A DNA stretch of 64,000 nucleotides, from contig SUSZ01000005.1 of the NCBI GenBank assembly GCA_015063165.1, positions 46,223 through 110,222 of the forward strand, written 5' to 3'. This DNA is from Thermoplasmata archaeon (GTDB taxonomy: Archaea > Thermoplasmatota > Thermoplasmata > Methanomassiliicoccales > Methanomethylophilaceae). Of the stretch, positions 1-10,020 are shown in pieces. How positions within the stretch are numbered: the stretch's first letter is position 1; each line of letters starts with the position of its first letter. Made by a program: the position numbers and the translations under genes. A model generated the notes under the pieces. The model worked only from the letters and a program-made list of their open reading frames with translations, was not told where the DNA came from and made no database searches.

Positions 1-1
1 C

Positions 2-154
2 AACAAGATCCATTCCCGTGGTCCTGTGGGCATGGAGGGGCTGATGATCTACAAGTACGTCCTGATCGGGAACGGACAGGTCGTCAAGGAATACGTCGGA
101 AAGGACGCTAAGCCTTTCAAGCACACGCCTTCGGAGAAGGAGTATCCGTTCTGA
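2..154 (+). CDS. proA: Glutamate-5-semialdehyde dehydrogenase, C-terminal fragment (truncated by window edge)
   Basis: Frame 2 reads NKIHSRGPVGMEGLMIYKYVLIGNGQVVKEYVG...PF*, matching the ProA C-terminus (TNKIHARGPVGLEGLTTYK); directly followed by proB. Confidence 0.85.
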   Translation, partial: NKIHSRGPVGMEGLMIYKYVLIGNGQVVKEYVGKDAKPFKHTPSEKEYPF

Positions 155-162
155 GGGATGGC

Positions 163-1281
163 ATGTCGGAGAGGAAGGAGCTTCTGGGAGACGTCAGGCG
201 CGTCGTCGTCAAGATAGGCACCACGTCCCTGATCAAGGACGGGGCGGTGTCGAAGGATTTCATGGACTCGGTGGCGGATCAGGTCTCCCGTCTGAGGGAG
301 GAGGGCCGCCAGGTCCTTATCGTGACGTCCGGAGCCGTAGGCATCGGGTTGAAGGCCATGGGGGTGAAGCCCAAGCCCAAGGAGATGCCTATAAGGCAGG
401 CCGCGGCCTCCGTAGGCCAGAGCATCCTGATGCAGAAGTGGTCCGAGAGCTTCCAGAAGCATGGGATACTGGTGGCCCAGATCCTCATGACATTCGACGT
501 CTACTCCGACAGGGACAGCGCCAACAACCTCAACAACACGGTCGAGTCCCTTCTGGACAACTCGGTGGTTCCCATAATCAACGAGAACGACGCCGTGTGC
601 ATCAACGAGATCAAGTTCGGAGACAACGACACCCTGTCGGCCATCGTCGCCAGCAGGACCGATTCCGATCTCCTGGTGATACTCTCGGACATCGACGGCC
701 TCTATGACAGCAACCCCCGCGAGAACAAGGACGCCAAGTTCATCCCTGTGGTGACCAAGATAGACGAAACCGTCAAGGCCATGGCAGGCGGGACCGGCTC
801 CGGCTTCGGGACCGGAGGCATGAAGACCAAGATCGAAGCCGCCATGATCTGCAGGGATGCCGGATGCAATATGATAATCGCCTCCAGCAGCGTCTACGGG
901 GCCGTCTACCGTACCGTGGCGGGAGACGACGTGGGAACTCTGTTCGTCTCCGGAGACGAGGTCCCCAAGAAGCGCAGATGGATAAAATCGGCTCACGCCG
1001 GCGGTCGCATAACAATCGACAAGGGCGCCGAGAAGGCCGTCCTCGATCATAAGTCGCTCCTGCCCGTTGGGATACGCAAGGTCGAAGGCGAGTTCAAGAA
1101 GGGCGAGGTGGTTGACATAGTGTGCGACGGAGCGGTCATAGCCAAAGGCTCCCCCAGCTACAGCTCCAAGGAGCTCTCGGCCATCGCAGGGAAGCATAGC
1201 GAGGAGATCGAGAAGATCCTCGGCTACAGGCTGCACGCCGATGCAATCCTCTCGGAGAACATCGCGCTTCTGATAATCTGA
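163..1281 (+). CDS. proB: Glutamate 5-kinase
   Basis: VVKIGTTSLIKD, VTSGAVGIG, NENDAV, GTGGMKTKIEAA motifs; C-terminal PUA-like domain; adjacent to proA. Confidence 0.95.
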   Translation: MSERKELLGDVRRVVVKIGTTSLIKDGAVSKDFMDSVADQVSRLREEGRQVLIVTSGAVGIGLKAMGVKPKPKEMPIRQAAASVGQSILMQKWSESFQKHGILVAQILMTFDVYSDRDSANNLNNTVESLLDNSVVPIINENDAVCINEIKFGDNDTLSAIVASRTDSDLLVILSDIDGLYDSNPRENKDAKFIPVVTKIDETVKAMAGGTGSGFGTGGMKTKIEAAMICRDAGCNMIIASSSVYGAVYRTVAGDDVGTLFVSGDEVPKKRRWIKSAHAGGRITIDKGAEKAVLDHKSLLPVGIRKVEGEFKKGEVVDIVCDGAVIAKGSPSYSSKELSAIAGKHSEEIEKILGYRLHADAILSENIALLII

Positions 1282-1290
1282 ATAAAAAGA

Positions 1291-1307
1291 CGGGGGGTTC
1301 GCCCCCG
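1291..1307. terminator. Hairpin terminator between convergent proB and small membrane protein gene
   Basis: Perfect inverted repeat cggggg-gttcg-cccccg. Confidence 0.5.
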
Positions 1308-1316
1308 TAAATCGTT

Positions 1317-1541
1317 TCATTGCTTCTTCTGGGAATAGTCCTTCTCGTGGATCTTCCCGTACTCGTCGTTGTCCCTCTTCGTGATGAGCTGGTAGAAGAT
1401 AGCTATCACGACGAACCCTATCAACAGAGGGATGAACGCCAGGTTCACGTCGTCGGTGTGCCTCTCGATGTATGCCATGGAGATTCCGAGCGCGACGGCG
1501 ATCAGGCCTACTACGGCGATTGCGTTGCTTATCGGCTTCAT
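1317..1541 (-). CDS. Small two-TM membrane protein next to AGCS symporter (possible small subunit)
   Basis: MKPISNAIAVVGLIAVALGISMAYIERHTDDVNLAFIPLLIGFVVIAIFYQLITK...; immediately downstream of agcS, same strand. Confidence 0.65.
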   Translation of the reverse strand: MKPISNAIAVVGLIAVALGISMAYIERHTDDVNLAFIPLLIGFVVIAIFYQLITKRDNDEYGKIHEKDYSQKKQ

Positions 1542-1545
1542 GATA

Positions 1546-3015
1546 TCATCTCCACTCCGTGACTCCGCTCGAGTCCGAAAGGATGTCCTTGTGGAACTCG
1601 GGCTCTTCGATTCCGGCCTTCTTCTGGTTGCGCCAGTCCGCATAGGCTTCGAACACCTGCCTGCTGAGCAGCGCGACGATGACCATGTTGACCGAAGCCA
1701 TCGCCGCCATGAACGTGTCGCTGATGTCGTCCACGACGGTGACGTCCGCGATGATCGCGGCGACGAGCGCCGAGACGATGACGATGATGCGCACGAGGTT
1801 GATGGTGACCTTGCTGTCCTTGATGAACCTGGCGTTGGACTCGCTCATGGTGTAGTATCCGATCATGCTGGTGAAAGCGAAGATGAACATGAACACCGCG
1901 ATGATGTAGTTGGCGGCCTCTCCCATGGGAGTGCTGCTGATGACATCCTGGACGAGGACCGATCCCTTGTCTCCGAAGGCCATGATGGAGTCGAAGCTGC
2001 CGTAGGACAGGATGACGAGGGCAGTGACGGTACAGACCAAGAGGGTATCGACGAGGACACCGAAGGACTGGATCTTTCCTTGCTTGACGGGGTGCTTGAT
2101 GTCGGAGGTCGCAGCGACGTTGGCGATGGAACCCAGACCAGCCTCGTTGGAGAACACTCCTCTCTTCAGACCGGTGATGATGATCGTACCGATTCCACCA
2201 CCGATTATGCTGGGGATGTCGAACGCGTTGGCGAAGATCATTCCGATGGCGTTTCCGAGGTTCTCTACGTTGAAAGCCATGGCGATGATGGCGAAGATGA
2301 TCCAGAGGACCGCCATGATGGGGACGACGGTGGAAGAGAACTTTCCAATCAGCTTGAATCCGCCGAACACCAGGACCGAGGCGATGGCCGCGATGATGAC
2401 CGCGAAGATCATGTGGTTGTTCTCGAAGTCGAACGCTCCGCAGAGCGCGTTGGATGCGTTGCAGGACTGGACCATGACGAACCCGACTCCGAAAGTCAGG
2501 ACGAGCAGCATGGCGACGAAGATTCCGAGCTTTCTGCTCTTGAGTCCCTTCGTCGCATAATATGCGGGCCCTCCGTGATAGCCGCCGTCGGTCTTCTGCT
2601 CCTTGTAGATCTGCGCCAGGACGGATTCCATGAAGCTGCTCGCGGAACCGATGATGGCGAAGATCCACATCCAGAACACAGCACCGGGTCCTCCGGTGAC
2701 TATAGCTGTGGCCACTCCGGCGATGTTTCCTACACCGATACGAGCGCCCATGCTGATGCAGAACGCTTCGAACGACGACAGCTTCTTCTTTCCTTTCCCT
2801 TCGCTGACACCTGACAGCGCCAGCTTGGCGTTGCGCCCCAGGTGTGTGATCTGGATGCCCTTCAGCTTGATGGTGAAGACGATGCCCAGACCGATGAGGA
2901 AGACGAATGCGATGCGCCAGAAGTAAGCGTTCCAGACGCAGACCATTCCGTCTATTGCCGTGATTAGGTCGACCATTTTATCTCTCCCCATGCTCAGCAT
3001 GAGTGATTGCTCCAT
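1546..3015 (-). CDS. Sodium:alanine symporter family protein (AGCS)
   Basis: ARIGVGNIAGVATAIVTGGPGAVFWMW signature, multi-TM. Confidence 0.93.
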   Translation of the reverse strand: MEQSLMLSMGRDKMVDLITAIDGMVCVWNAYFWRIAFVFLIGLGIVFTIKLKGIQITHLGRNAKLALSGVSEGKGKKKLSSFEAFCISMGARIGVGNIAGVATAIVTGGPGAVFWMWIFAIIGSASSFMESVLAQIYKEQKTDGGYHGGPAYYATKGLKSRKLGIFVAMLLVLTFGVGFVMVQSCNASNALCGAFDFENNHMIFAVIIAAIASVLVFGGFKLIGKFSSTVVPIMAVLWIIFAIIAMAFNVENLGNAIGMIFANAFDIPSIIGGGIGTIIITGLKRGVFSNEAGLGSIANVAATSDIKHPVKQGKIQSFGVLVDTLLVCTVTALVILSYGSFDSIMAFGDKGSVLVQDVISSTPMGEAANYIIAVFMFIFAFTSMIGYYTMSESNARFIKDSKVTINLVRIIVIVSALVAAIIADVTVVDDISDTFMAAMASVNMVIVALLSRQVFEAYADWRNQKKAGIEEPEFHKDILSDSSGVTEWR

Positions 3016-3100
3016 GCTCGCCCATACGAAAGACGGACCAGACGCAGCAATTTATGGCTTTACCGTATCTTGACTATCCTTATAATGATTTTTCACCAGT

Positions 3101-3115
3101 CTACGAATTTCGTAG
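3101..3115. promoter_or_regulatory. Palindromic operator-like site 1 upstream of the AGCS gene
   Basis: CTACGAATTTCGTAG: 7-bp perfect arms around 1 nt. Confidence 0.6.
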
Positions 3116-3150
3116 AAATCAAGTCTAATTTCTAAGATAAAATATGTTTT

Positions 3151-3165
3151 TTACGAATTTCGTAG
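3151..3165. promoter_or_regulatory. Palindromic operator-like site 2 upstream of the AGCS gene
   Basis: TTACGAATTTCGTAG, exactly 50 bp from site 1. Confidence 0.6.
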
Positions 3166-3629
3166 CAGTTTTCATTTTGGTACCTTCTATTCATCAATAA
3201 TTGTCGATTATGCATCCAATCAGAATCCAAACTCGTTCTGTCGAACTGTCGAGGCTTCAGTTTGGACTGCATAGGGGATCAAAAGTGCTGCCGACGTTTC
3301 GCGTCATCCCGGGCGCAATCCCGATCACGAATCACCGAAGCGATATTGTCTACCATCGGAGGGAACGACCTTTGCCATTGGGATCGAAGTCCGGTACGCA
3401 TAGCGTTCTCGGGAAATGGAATCTAAAAGAGGTGGTCGTCGGCCAGACCTTGTGGGTCGAAGCCTCAGACCGTCCATGTTATCCTAGTATTGATATTTAA
3501 AAATATACACGGAAAACCTGGAATCTTTGCTTGAAACGATGGGTTCCCCCACACCAACGCATCGGAGAACGACTTGATTGAGACACAGAAACAAGCAGAA
3601 ATGACAAGAGTTGGAAGAGAAGAGATGAG

Positions 3630-3703
3630 TGGACCCGGCCGGATTTGAACCGGCGACCTCCGCCATGTCAAGGCGACGTCATAACCATCTAGACCACGAG
3701 TCC
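3630..3703 (-). tRNA. tRNA-Val(GAC)
   Basis: Cloverleaf on minus strand; anticodon loop TTGACAT; T-arm GGTTCAAATCC; acceptor ggactcg/cgggtcc. Confidence 0.93.
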
Positions 3704-3761
3704 GATAAGTGCAGTATAGAGCTGCATTATATAAGGTTTTCCCACAGCCAGCCTTGGCATA

Positions 3762-3968
3762 TCATACCCTGACGACTATCTTTCCGTTGGCTTTTCCGCC
3801 GTCCAGAACGGTGGGGGTCCTCCCCACGATGTTGTCTGGTCTCGTGAACATGTTCCTGATCCTCTTGGCCACCCGCACGGTTTCCTTGGAGGATTCCAAC
3901 CTGCTGTCCCATGGGATGATGAACGTCGGTTTGAGGACAGTCCTTCGCGACAACTTCGGGATATACAT
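3762..3968 (-). CDS. Hypothetical small basic protein divergent to Kae1
   Basis: 68-aa ORF from MYIPKLSRR...; could start further upstream at 4067. Confidence 0.4.
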   Translation of the reverse strand: MYIPKLSRRTVLKPTFIIPWDSRLESSKETVRVAKRIRNMFTRPDNIVGRTPTVLDGGKANGKIVVRV

Positions 3969-4050
3969 CGGATTCGTGTCGATGAAGCCGCTGGACCACA
4001 CGTGAACGGTTCCGACAGGTATTAAGGACGGTTCGCGGTACAGCAGGGCG

Positions 4051-5034
4051 ATGATAACGCTGGGCATCGAGGGAACTGCTCACACGCTGGGCGTAGGGAT
4101 TGTCGATTCGGACTGCAAGGTCTATGCTAACGAGATCGACATGTTCAAGCCCCCGACCGGAGGCCTCCATCCGAGGGAGGTGGCCAACCACCATGCGGAT
4201 GTCGTCGCCCGCGTCATATCGGAAGCCCTCGACAAGGCGGGGATGACGCCCAAGGACATCGATCTGGTGTCTTTCTCCATGGGTCCAGGCCTCGGGCCGT
4301 GCCTTCGCATAGCGGCTACAGCAGCCCGCGCCTTGTCCGGATACCTGAAAGTCCCCATCGTCGGCGTGAACCATTGCATAGCGCACATCGAGATCGGACG
4401 CGCCCAGACCGGATGCACCGATCCGGCTCTTCTGTACGCATCGGGAGGCAACACCCAGGTGATAGCCTACTCCGAAGGCCGCTACCGGATCTTCGGCGAG
4501 ACCCAGGACATCGGGATAGGCAACATGCTGGACAAGCTCGGGAGGGACCTCGGGATGGGGTTCTACGCCGGCCCCGTCTTCGAGAAGCTCGCCAAGGAGG
4601 GGGACAAGTACTACGAGCTCCCGTACTCCGTCAAAGGCATGGATGTGGCTTTCTCGGGCCTCATGACCGCCGCCCTGGCGCTTCACAAGAAGGGCGTCCG
4701 TCTGGAGGACATCGCGCTCTCCGTGCAGGAGACAGCGTATGCGATGCTCACGGAGGTCACCGAGCGCGCCATGGCCCACATAGGCAAGGACGAGGTCCTT
4801 CTGGGAGGAGGAGTCGTCCAGAACATGCGTCTGAGGGAGATGGTGGCCGACATGGCCCACGAGAGGGGAGCCGAGATGTTCGTTCCCGACCGCAGGTTCT
4901 GCATGGACAACGGCGCCATGATAGCCTGGCTCGGCAGCGAGATGTATTCTTCGGGGGTCAGGATGGACGTCTCAGACACGGCGGTGATGCAGAGGTTCAG
5001 GACCGACGAGGTCGAGGTAACCTGGAGAAGCTGA
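4051..5034 (+). CDS. kae1: tRNA N6-threonylcarbamoyladenosine synthase subunit Kae1 (no fused Bud32)
   Basis: GIEGTAHTLGVGIVD, NHCIAHIEIGR, LYASGGNTQVIAY, GDILD-like region, LGGGVVQNMRLREM. Confidence 0.95.
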   Translation: MITLGIEGTAHTLGVGIVDSDCKVYANEIDMFKPPTGGLHPREVANHHADVVARVISEALDKAGMTPKDIDLVSFSMGPGLGPCLRIAATAARALSGYLKVPIVGVNHCIAHIEIGRAQTGCTDPALLYASGGNTQVIAYSEGRYRIFGETQDIGIGNMLDKLGRDLGMGFYAGPVFEKLAKEGDKYYELPYSVKGMDVAFSGLMTAALALHKKGVRLEDIALSVQETAYAMLTEVTERAMAHIGKDEVLLGGGVVQNMRLREMVADMAHERGAEMFVPDRRFCMDNGAMIAWLGSEMYSSGVRMDVSDTAVMQRFRTDEVEVTWRS

Positions 5035-5036
5035 GC

Positions 5037-6383
5037 TCACTGGGAGGAAGCCAGCTGCTCGCCGATCTTCGCGTCGAGGTTCTTGAGGAACTGCTCGATC
5101 TTGTCCAGAGGAACCGATCCACCGGAAGCGATCTTGTGCCCTCCGCCGGACCCTCCGACGGATGCGCAGGACTCCCTCATGGCGATGGACAGGTCCACGC
5201 CCTTCTCGAGCTGGCACCACATCCCTCTGGACGACAGGTTCACAGGGTCGTTGGACATGTTCAGGCCGATGGTAGGCTTGTCGGGGTCACCGATGGACTG
5301 CATGGCGATTCCGCAGAGCATCCCAGTGAATCCGGAGTCGCTGGTGTCGAACCACTGGATGTGCTCCATCTGGTTGAGGCCCTTGTTGTCGAGCTCGACC
5401 ATGCTGGCCACAATCTGCGCGGCGGACTCCTTGGTGACCTCCTCTCCCTGAGCGAGGCTCTTCTGGTCTCCCATTCCGGCCGCAATCCCGACTCCTCCGA
5501 TCCCGGCGCGTCCGCAACTGTTGAGGACGGACGAGAGCACCTCCGCATCTATGTTAAGGCCTTTGAGGCGGTACCTGTTGCGGGCGACCTCGTTCATGGA
5601 GGACACCTGCATCCCCTGAGCGGTCAGCTTGACGGCTATCAAGGATGAAAGCTTCCTCTTCTCCTCCTCGTCTAGGCTCTCGTACGACCTTCCGCTGGAG
5701 ATTCCCGCGTCCTTCATCAGGGCGGCCACTCCATCGGTGTTCCCGCTGACCCCGCGTATGTACGGGTCGGTCATCAGGTACAGGCCGGTCATGATGTCCC
5801 CGGACGGGATGAGCGAGCCAGGCATCTCCTCGATGTATCCGCGCTTGACCCCTTCGGAAAGGAGGTAGGTGTTCAGGCCGGACAGGCCGTTGATGTGCTG
5901 CCTGTCTCCCGCAATTCCGGCGAAGGCGACCTGCACGAGGTCCCAGTTCCTCTCGTCGACGGTGACCGAGAACAGGAGAGACATGGTGGCTCCGCATCCC
6001 GAGGTCATCCCGTCGATGCCGTAGAGGTGGGGGTTGGCGTAGCAGACGCGCTTGGCTTCTGATATGATCGTGTGGTGGTCCAGGACGACGACGTCGAAAG
6101 GCATCTCGTCCAGCTGGGAGATATAAGACGCTCCCAGGTCGGTGATTATGACGCACTCGGACTTGCAGCCGCGTATGATGTCGATCCCGCGGTCGTTCAG
6201 CGTCGTGAAGAGGGTGACGCGGAACTCCTTTCCCAGGCGGAGAAGGGTCTTCGCGATGATGGCCGCGGAAGATACCCCGTCGGCGTCGTAATGAGAATAG
6301 ACTTGGATGAAATCATGGCCGCGGACGATATCCGCAGCCTTGGATAAGGTGGTAAGGAGTTTAGGTGGGACCTGGTTGTCCAT
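5037..6383 (-). CDS. DHH-family single-strand exonuclease/phosphoesterase (archaeal RecJ-like)
   Basis: SHYDADGVSSAAI, VVLDHHTI, GGSGGGHKIASGG (DHHA1); next to rps15 as in many archaea. Confidence 0.92.
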   Translation of the reverse strand: MDNQVPPKLLTTLSKAADIVRGHDFIQVYSHYDADGVSSAAIIAKTLLRLGKEFRVTLFTTLNDRGIDIIRGCKSECVIITDLGASYISQLDEMPFDVVVLDHHTIISEAKRVCYANPHLYGIDGMTSGCGATMSLLFSVTVDERNWDLVQVAFAGIAGDRQHINGLSGLNTYLLSEGVKRGYIEEMPGSLIPSGDIMTGLYLMTDPYIRGVSGNTDGVAALMKDAGISSGRSYESLDEEEKRKLSSLIAVKLTAQGMQVSSMNEVARNRYRLKGLNIDAEVLSSVLNSCGRAGIGGVGIAAGMGDQKSLAQGEEVTKESAAQIVASMVELDNKGLNQMEHIQWFDTSDSGFTGMLCGIAMQSIGDPDKPTIGLNMSNDPVNLSSRGMWCQLEKGVDLSIAMRESCASVGGSGGGHKIASGGSVPLDKIEQFLKNLDAKIGEQLASSQ

Positions 6384-6388
6384 TTGTC

Positions 6389-6844
6389 TCACTTGAGCAT
6401 GAGCTCCGCGTTCTTGAGAGAATATTTCCAATTAGCGGAAAGGACGCCATTCTTCTTGTAGTAGCGCTCGAGCCTTCTGATCTTTGCTTCGATCATGTTG
6501 AGGCCCCTCTTGTTGGAGACGTCTCCCTTGTTCTCCTTAAGGTGAACGTTGAGGGAGATGGCGCGCTTCATGAGGTTGGAAAGGTCCTCGGGAAGGGAAG
6601 GCTTGACTCCCTTCTCGTCCATGATCTGGGTGATGGTCTTGCCAGTGGCGAGCTTGACGCTGGGGACACCGTACTGGTCTCTGAGAACAAGCCCGATCTT
6701 GGCGGAGACGAGTCCATCCTTCGCGAGCTTCACGATGAGGTCCTCAATTTCGGTGGCGTTGAGAGGAACCCATTCGGGATTCTCGGAAATCATGGGGCGT
6801 TTCGAACAGGATTTACCTTTCCTTCTAGTGTGCATTCTTGCCAT
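6389..6844 (-). CDS. rps15: 30S ribosomal protein S15
   Basis: MARMHTRRKGKSCSKRP...ATGKTITQIM...MIEAKIRRLERYYKKNGVL. Confidence 0.96.
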   Translation of the reverse strand: MARMHTRRKGKSCSKRPMISENPEWVPLNATEIEDLIVKLAKDGLVSAKIGLVLRDQYGVPSVKLATGKTITQIMDEKGVKPSLPEDLSNLMKRAISLNVHLKENKGDVSNKRGLNMIEAKIRRLERYYKKNGVLSANWKYSLKNAELMLK

Positions 6845-7015
6845 AGTGTGATCCTCCGAATCATCTATATGGGGCGAGGCTGAACGAACCAATGACGACC
6901 CCTTATAATTAATTAACTGAACGGGCCGAGGCAAGGGCGCATATAAAAGGCTCGAGCATCCGTAGTGTTTTGCATAATATAAATTAGTAAACAACCTATA
7001 CGAGCCCGGGTTGGA

Positions 7016-8398
7016 ATGAAGCGGCTCAATCAGATCGTCTGGTACCTGGGGTATTTGATATCGATCATTCCGGTGTGCATGATAGTCATCTACAGCTTCG
7101 GCGCCGATATCCTGGTGTACATCCCTCTTGTGATAGGCATCGTAGGGACCCTGGTCCTGGTGGCTGTCGGCAACGGAGGCGACCTGAACATGGCCCCTCC
7201 GCCTGTCACGGACTATCCTGTGCCGTTCATCGGTCTGAGCAAGATCGGCGGGAGCCAGGTGTACTATCTGGCCAAGAACGGGTTCATGATGTTCGTGGTG
7301 CCATTCGGCGCTGTCAGCGCTCCGATCCTCGCGGTCCTCATAGCGCTCATCACCATTCCGATCGGGCTGGTCATGTTCATAATGGCCGCCTGCCTGATAC
7401 CATATCTCGCCGTCGTGGACGCGCTGTACCTTGCGACGCTGTTCCTTGCCAAGGTTATCGACAGGCACCAGTACAGCGTCAACACCTCCAGGTTCGTCTG
7501 TCCGGAGTGCGGGAAGAAGTCCTACCGTCCTGTGTACGATGTCGAGGGCAGGATGATCCAAGGCTTATGCCCCACAAACAAGGGGATATTCAGCCAGGAG
7601 ATGGAGGTCCGCAGCGTCCCGTGCTTCGGATCCAAGGGCGGAAGGAAGAAGCTCAATCAGTACTGTCCCGACTGCAAGGCCACCGTGGAGACCGAGGAAG
7701 GAAGGTCGTTCGTCGTGAGCATGGCAGGAGCCAAGTCCTCCGGCAAGACCAGCTTCTCTTTCTCCGTCCTGGGCGAGTTCATGTCCACCAACGGGAACCA
7801 CAAGGCCTCCAGCGAGAATTTCTACTTCTCCAGGGACGACGGCCTGCTCGACGACTACCGCAGAGGCATCTGCAATCCTACTCCGCTGAGCTACAACACG
7901 CCCCACATCCTGACATTCGAGGCCGGCCGTTTCGTCACCAAGAGGCACATCTTCATGTGCGACGTGAGCGGAGGCTTCTTCTCCAGCGACTACAGCACCG
8001 ACATCCAGCCTCAGTACGAGTACAACGACGCGATAGTGTTCACCCTGGACCCTACATGCTACAACGCCCAGGACGTCGCGTACGCGGCCTATGTGGGATT
8101 CATGGAGAAGTACCGCCTCTACAACAAGATGGACGCCTCCAAGAAGATCACCGTCCCTATCGCCGTGGTAGCAACCCGCGCAGACAAGCCGGGATCCTTC
8201 GGGAACCTGGTCGGAGCCGAGCTCAGGGAGAAGATGGTCGAGGAGGGCTACTTCCCTCTGATAAACATGATCGAGAAGGACTTCCTGGCGGTGACGTTCT
8301 ATTCCTGCGACGTGTCCAAGGAGGGAACGGCCTCGGAGATAATGAAGCATCTCAGTGATGCCACGGCCTACAAGATCGGGCCTCTCTTCAAAGAATGA
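7016..8398 (+). CDS. Membrane-anchored zinc-ribbon/P-loop GTPase (double-GTPase/TRAFAC-like, tentative)
   Basis: N-terminal TM helices; CPEC...CPDC ribbon; Walker A GAKSSGKTS; DVSGG; VATRADKPG (TKxD-like). Confidence 0.7.
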   Translation: MKRLNQIVWYLGYLISIIPVCMIVIYSFGADILVYIPLVIGIVGTLVLVAVGNGGDLNMAPPPVTDYPVPFIGLSKIGGSQVYYLAKNGFMMFVVPFGAVSAPILAVLIALITIPIGLVMFIMAACLIPYLAVVDALYLATLFLAKVIDRHQYSVNTSRFVCPECGKKSYRPVYDVEGRMIQGLCPTNKGIFSQEMEVRSVPCFGSKGGRKKLNQYCPDCKATVETEEGRSFVVSMAGAKSSGKTSFSFSVLGEFMSTNGNHKASSENFYFSRDDGLLDDYRRGICNPTPLSYNTPHILTFEAGRFVTKRHIFMCDVSGGFFSSDYSTDIQPQYEYNDAIVFTLDPTCYNAQDVAYAAYVGFMEKYRLYNKMDASKKITVPIAVVATRADKPGSFGNLVGAELREKMVEEGYFPLINMIEKDFLAVTFYSCDVSKEGTASEIMKHLSDATAYKIGPLFKE

Positions 8399-8402
8399 AT
8401 GG

Positions 8403-8431
8403 GGCCGGAGGGGGCAGATTCCCCCTCGGCC
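8403..8431. terminator. Bidirectional hairpin terminator between convergent GTPase and Hsp70 genes
   Basis: ggccggaggggg...ccccctcggcc inverted repeat. Confidence 0.55.
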
Positions 8432-8439
8432 AGAAGTTT

Positions 8440-10020
8440 TCATCCGACCAGATATCTTCTGGCGTTGCGGATCTGGTCGTCGTTCAGCAGACCCTTGGCG
8501 GAGAGCGTGTGGCTCTTCGTGATGTCCCTGAACGTGCAGGTGCATATGATGTCGGCCTTGTCGTTGGCCTCGATGGAGACCTGGACGGGCTCCCCTGCGC
8601 GGCTGTCCGAGGGGATGTCCACGATGAAGGACCCGACCTCCTCGCACTCCTCCTCGGCGACCTCGAGGTTCTCGTCGCTCTCCTCGAACTCGCTCTGGAA
8701 GATCACCACTCCGAGGGCGGTCTGTCCGTCCTTGTGGACGTAGTACTCCCCCTTGTTGGCGATCGGCAGGGTGCGGTTCTTGAAGATGATGTTGGAGATG
8801 AGGTACTTTTGCTGGCTCTCGTCCCAGACTTTGACCCCCATGGTGTGGGAGAGGACCTTCTCGATCTCGATGTCCCCGATCTTGGGGGCGAACTTGGACA
8901 GCTTCGCGTCGGCCTCTCCGACAGGCTGGCCGTCGGTTCCGGTCTCGACGACGACGTCGCGGGTGTTCTGATAGATGGCGGCTCCGGTGGCGATGGCCAG
9001 ATCGGGGTCGTGGAGAAGGATCTTGGACTCGCAGGAAGGGTACGTGGCGATGAGCCCGGCCTTGACCTGGGGCATGCGGGAGGACCCTCCGACCATGACG
9101 AAGTCGTCGATGTCGTCGATGGTGAGCTTGGCGCTCTCGAGGGCGCTGTCGATCTTCATCATGGTGGCCTGGAGCTCACCGGCGGTGGCCGCTTCGAACT
9201 CCTCGCGGGTGACCGTGTATCTGACGGTGGAGGTTCCGATGCGGATTCCTCCCTTGACCTCCTTCAGGGTGCTCAGGGAGATCTTCTGGCCCTCCGCCTT
9301 GGACTTGATGTCGGCGATGACGTCCTTGTCGGCCTCGAGCTCCTCCATGGTGATGTTGGCCTGCTCGCATATCTTGTCCTTGATGATCTGGATGAGGGCC
9401 GCGTCCCAGTCCTTTCCTCCCAGGTTGCAGTCTCCGTCCGTGGAGAGCACTTTGAACCTGTTGTTGTCGATGCTCATGATGGTGACGTCGAAGGTTCCTC
9501 CTCCGAGGTCGTAGACAAGGATGTTCTTCTTTCCGGTGCTCTTGAGGCCGTAGGAGATCGCTGCCGCGGTGGGTTCCTCGATGATGTTGACCTCCTCGAA
9601 CCCGGCGATGAGTCCAGCCTGGCGGGTGGCCTCCCTCTCTTTTGGTCCGAAGTAGGCGGGACAGGTGATGGTGGCGCTTTTCAGCTCCGCGTCGGGGTAT
9701 TTCTCGATGAAGTCGTCGACCAGCTTGCGGACGATCCTGGCGGACAGCTCGATAGGCCCGTATTCCACTCCGCCGATGTTTATGCGCCAGGTGTCTGCCT
9801 CGCTCATGTTCCTCTTGACCGCTTCCACGGTGATCTCCGCGAAAGGGGCCTGGTCCTTGGCGGTCTCTCCGACGCAGAACTCTCCGTTGTCGTAGGTGAT
9901 GACCGATGGAGTGGTGTCATGCTCCTGGTTGTTCTTCACCACGATCGGAGTGCCGGTCGCGTTCATGATCGAAAGGCAGGAATACGTAGTTCCCAGATCG
10001 ATGCCTATGTCGTATATCAT
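8440..10020 (-). CDS. Hsp70/DnaK-like ATPase with truncated C-terminus
   Basis: GIDLGTTYSCLSI, EPTAAAISYGL, VYDLGGGTFDVTI, VMVGGSSRMPQV; 526 aa, no obvious full lid. Confidence 0.93.
   Translation of the reverse strand: MIYDIGIDLGTTYSCLSIMNATGTPIVVKNNQEHDTTPSVITYDNGEFCVGETAKDQAPFAEITVEAVKRNMSEADTWRINIGGVEYGPIELSARIVRKLVDDFIEKYPDAELKSATITCPAYFGPKEREATRQAGLIAGFEEVNIIEEPTAAAISYGLKSTGKKNILVYDLGGGTFDVTIMSIDNNRFKVLSTDGDCNLGGKDWDAALIQIIKDKICEQANITMEELEADKDVIADIKSKAEGQKISLSTLKEVKGGIRIGTSTVRYTVTREEFEAATAGELQATMMKIDSALESAKLTIDDIDDFVMVGGSSRMPQVKAGLIATYPSCESKILLHDPDLAIATGAAIYQNTRDVVVETGTDGQPVGEADAKLSKFAPKIGDIEIEKVLSHTMGVKVWDESQQKYLISNIIFKNRTLPIANKGEYYVHKDGQTALGVVIFQSEFEESDENLEVAEEECEEVGSFIVDIPSDSRAGEPVQVSIEANDKADIICTCTFRDITKSHTLSAKGLLNDDQIRNARRYLVG

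Noticed and set aside
49-1320. 423-aa minus-strand ORF opposite proB
   Set aside because: Antisense artefact of GC-rich codon usage; proB is clearly the real gene
1432-2814. 460-aa plus-strand ORF opposite the AGCS gene
   Set aside because: Low-complexity D/E/H-rich antisense translation; the transporter is unambiguous
3101-3165. Possible CRISPR-like repeat pair (TACGAATTTCGTA twice)
   Set aside because: Only two copies, short palindromes in a promoter; operator is a better explanation. No CRISPR array or cas gene was seen in the window
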